64,000 bases of DNA from Liquorilactobacillus oeni DSM 19972 (lineage in GTDB: Bacteria > Bacillota > Bacilli > Lactobacillales > Lactobacillaceae). The translations under genes and the position numbers were made by a program. Under the pieces are notes generated by a model. It had not been told where the DNA came from, did no database searches, and saw only the letters and a program-made list of their open reading frames with translations. Location: contig NZ_AZEH01000041.1 of the NCBI RefSeq assembly GCF_001436275.1, positions 1 to 64,000 of the forward strand, written 5' to 3'. Of this stretch, positions 62,295 through 64,000 are shown one piece after another; position 1 is the first letter of the stretch; each line of letters starts with the position of its first letter.

Positions 62295-64000
62295 TTAATT
62301 TTCCGTCTTAGACTCAGTTTTACCTGCGCCCCCAACTACATCATCTTGCGCTTTCTTTTCGGCCTGTTCTTTAGCAAGCTTGCTTAAGGCATCGACGTTA
62401 ACAACTTCATCGTCTTCATCATCCATATCACGCAGCTCGATCTCATTTTTATCAGTATCAAGGACCTTCATGTCTAAGCCTAGTGATTGCATTTCTTTCA
62501 CAAGAACACGGAAGGATTCAGGTACTCCTGGTTTTGGAATTGGTTCGCCTTTGACGATTGCTTCATAAGTTTTAACACGGCCAACTACATCATCTGACTT
62601 ATAAGTCAAGATTTCCTGCAGTGTGTAAGCAGCCCCATAAGCTTCAAGAGCCCAAACTTCCATTTCACCAAACCGCTGTCCCCCAAATTGAGCTTTCCCA
62701 CCAAGGGGTTGCTGAGTTACCAGTGAATACGGTCCGATTGAACGAGCATGAATCTTGTCATCAACCATATGTGCAAGTTTCATATAATACATAACTCCGA
62801 CAGCAATGCGATTATCAAATGGTTCACCTGTACGGCCGTCGTAAAGAAGCGTCTTGCCATCACTAGCCATACCGGCTTCTTTGACCGCTGCCCAGATATC
62901 ACTATCACGAGCTCCATCAAAAACGGGTGAAGCAACATGAATGCCAAGTTTACGAGCAGCCATTCCCAAGTGAAGTTCAAGTACTTGACCGATATTCATA
63001 CGAGAAGGTACACCCATTGGACTAAGCATGATATCAATAGGAGTTCCATCCGGCATAAACGGCATATCTTCTTCAGGAATGACAATTGAAACCGTTCCTT
63101 TATTACCATGACGTCCAGCCATCTTGTCGCCAACTTGAATTTTACGTTTTTGTGCAATATAGACACGAACCATCATGTTTACACCTGGTGATAATTCATC
63201 TCCAGCTTCTCGAGTAAAGATCTTAACATCTTGCACAATTCCGCCGCCGCCATGAGGAACACGCAAAGAAGTATCACGAACTTCACGCGCTTTTTCACCA
63301 AAGATAGCATGCAACAAACGCTCTTCAGCAGATAACTCAGTAACACCTTTAGGAGTTACTTTTCCAACCAGAATATCGCCATCATGAACTTCAGCACCAA
63401 TGCGAACAATTCCAAACTCATCTAAGTCCTTTAAAGCATCTTCTCCGACATTCGGAATTTCACGTGTCATTTCCTCAGGCCCTAGCTTAGTATCACGTGC
63501 TTCAGATTCATGTTCTTCAATATGAATAGAAGTATAAACGTCTTCTTTGACCAAACGTTCATTAATCGCGATTGCATCTTCAAAATTGTAACCATCCCAA
63601 GTCATGAAAGCAATCAACGGATTTTGTCCAAGTGCTAACTCTCCGCCTTCCATGGATGGTCCATCAGCAAGAATTTCATCAGCGTCTACATGATCACCTA
63701 CTCTGACGATTGGCCTTTGATTGTAGTTTTTACCACCATTAGAACGACGAAATTTCATTAACTTATATTTATCTAATGAGCCGTCTTCTCGACGTACACG
63801 TATCTCACGTGCGTCAACATATTCAACTGTTCCAGGATACTTGCTGATCAAAGCAACTCCAGAATCATGCGCAGTTTTGTATTCAATTCCCGTACCAACA
63901 AGCGGAGCATGCGGGTCAACCAGAGGAACAGCCTGACGCTGCATGTTAGCACCCATCAAAGCACGGTTTGAGTCATCATTTTCCAAGAAAGGAATACATG
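62295..64000 (-). CDS. rpoB: RNA polymerase beta subunit (C-terminal part)
   Basis: Partial: the gene enters from the right edge, frame ...[22 protein letters not shown], and ends at 62295. About 568 residues are seen. [51 protein letters not shown] and the [33 protein letters not shown]-type C-terminal block are intact. The acidic tail ends ...GKTESKTEN. The rifampicin-binding part lies outside the window. Confidence 0.98.
   Translation of the reverse strand, partial: CIPFLENDDSNRALMGANMQRQAVPLVDPHAPLVGTGIEYKTAHDSGVALISKYPGTVEYVDAREIRVRREDGSLDKYKLMKFRRSNGGKNYNQRPIVRVGDHVDADEILADGPSMEGGELALGQNPLIAFMTWDGYNFEDAIAINERLVKEDVYTSIHIEEHESEARDTKLGPEEMTREIPNVGEDALKDLDEFGIVRIGAEVHDGDILVGKVTPKGVTELSAEERLLHAIFGEKAREVRDTSLRVPHGGGGIVQDVKIFTREAGDELSPGVNMMVRVYIAQKRKIQVGDKMAGRHGNKGTVSIVIPEEDMPFMPDGTPIDIMLSPMGVPSRMNIGQVLELHLGMAARKLGIHVASPVFDGARDSDIWAAVKEAGMASDGKTLLYDGRTGEPFDNRIAVGVMYYMKLAHMVDDKIHARSIGPYSLVTQQPLGGKAQFGGQRFGEMEVWALEAYGAAYTLQEILTYKSDDVVGRVKTYEAIVKGEPIPKPGVPESFRVLVKEMQSLGLDMKVLDTDKNEIELRDMDDEDDEVVNVDALSKLAKEQAEKKAQDDVVGGAGKTESKTEN

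Overview
The window is a 64 kb piece of a low-GC Gram-positive chromosome. Gene content and order (apf-type LysM protein, CamS lipoprotein, gatCAB-dgkB-rlmD behind pcrA-ligA, ecfA1A2T behind rplQ, an L17DE-type element after rplQ, Cys4 S14) point to a member of the Lactobacillaceae, probably near Ligilactobacillus or Liquorilactobacillus; the genus is an inference. Nearly all genes run on the minus strand. No prophage, insertion sequence or CRISPR array was seen.

Region by region: 1-160 is the promoter and start of the leader of an rRNA operon running off the left edge. 518-2516 holds perR and the T-box-controlled tyrS. 2623-4504 is a wrecked sbcD-sbcC pair (frameshifts, stops, lost catalytic residues, a large internal deletion in sbcC). 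4676-10394 has ackA, the divergent secreted LysM/apf protein, a membrane-anchored C39-like protease, an esterase, an unknown small protein and UDP-GlcNAc 2-epimerase. 10705-13822 has tRNA-Arg(CCU), a DEAD-box helicase, a Gfo/Idh oxidoreductase and a DUF4828-like protein. 14159-15697 is an AT-rich multi-pass membrane protein standing alone. 15870-27194 is the cluster pcrA-ligA-camS-gatC-gatA-gatB-dgkB-rlmD. 27393-30730 is purine related: a diverged PurK-like ATP-grasp protein and xpt-pbuX behind a guanine-class riboswitch. 30768-35205 has a GH73 glucosaminidase, an ECF S component, a MarR regulator and an MtnE/MtnU-like aminotransferase-amidase pair.

From 35449 to the right edge is the translation/transcription core. 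In transcription order (right to left) it has rpoB (partial)-rpoC; rpsL-rpsG-fusA; the long S10-spc-alpha cluster rpsJ to rplQ, including secY, adk, infA, rpmJ and rpoA; then ecfA1-ecfA2-ecfT-truA; then rplM-rpsI. RNA control elements are dense: L13 leader, L17DE-like element, an internal infA promoter with a structured leader, a long rpsL leader hairpin, and a terminator-like hairpin between rpsG and fusA. On the plus strand, divergent from rpsL, lies comC (prepilin peptidase), which is split by a frameshift at a T8 tract.

Many genes start with GTG or TTG; starts here were chosen by Shine-Dalgarno position and family length. Most of the window is ordinary housekeeping sequence. The observations most worth a second look are the decayed sbcCD locus, the comC homopolymer frameshift, the motif-poor PurK homologue and several leader structures. 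I did not find a convincing undescribed multi-gene system.
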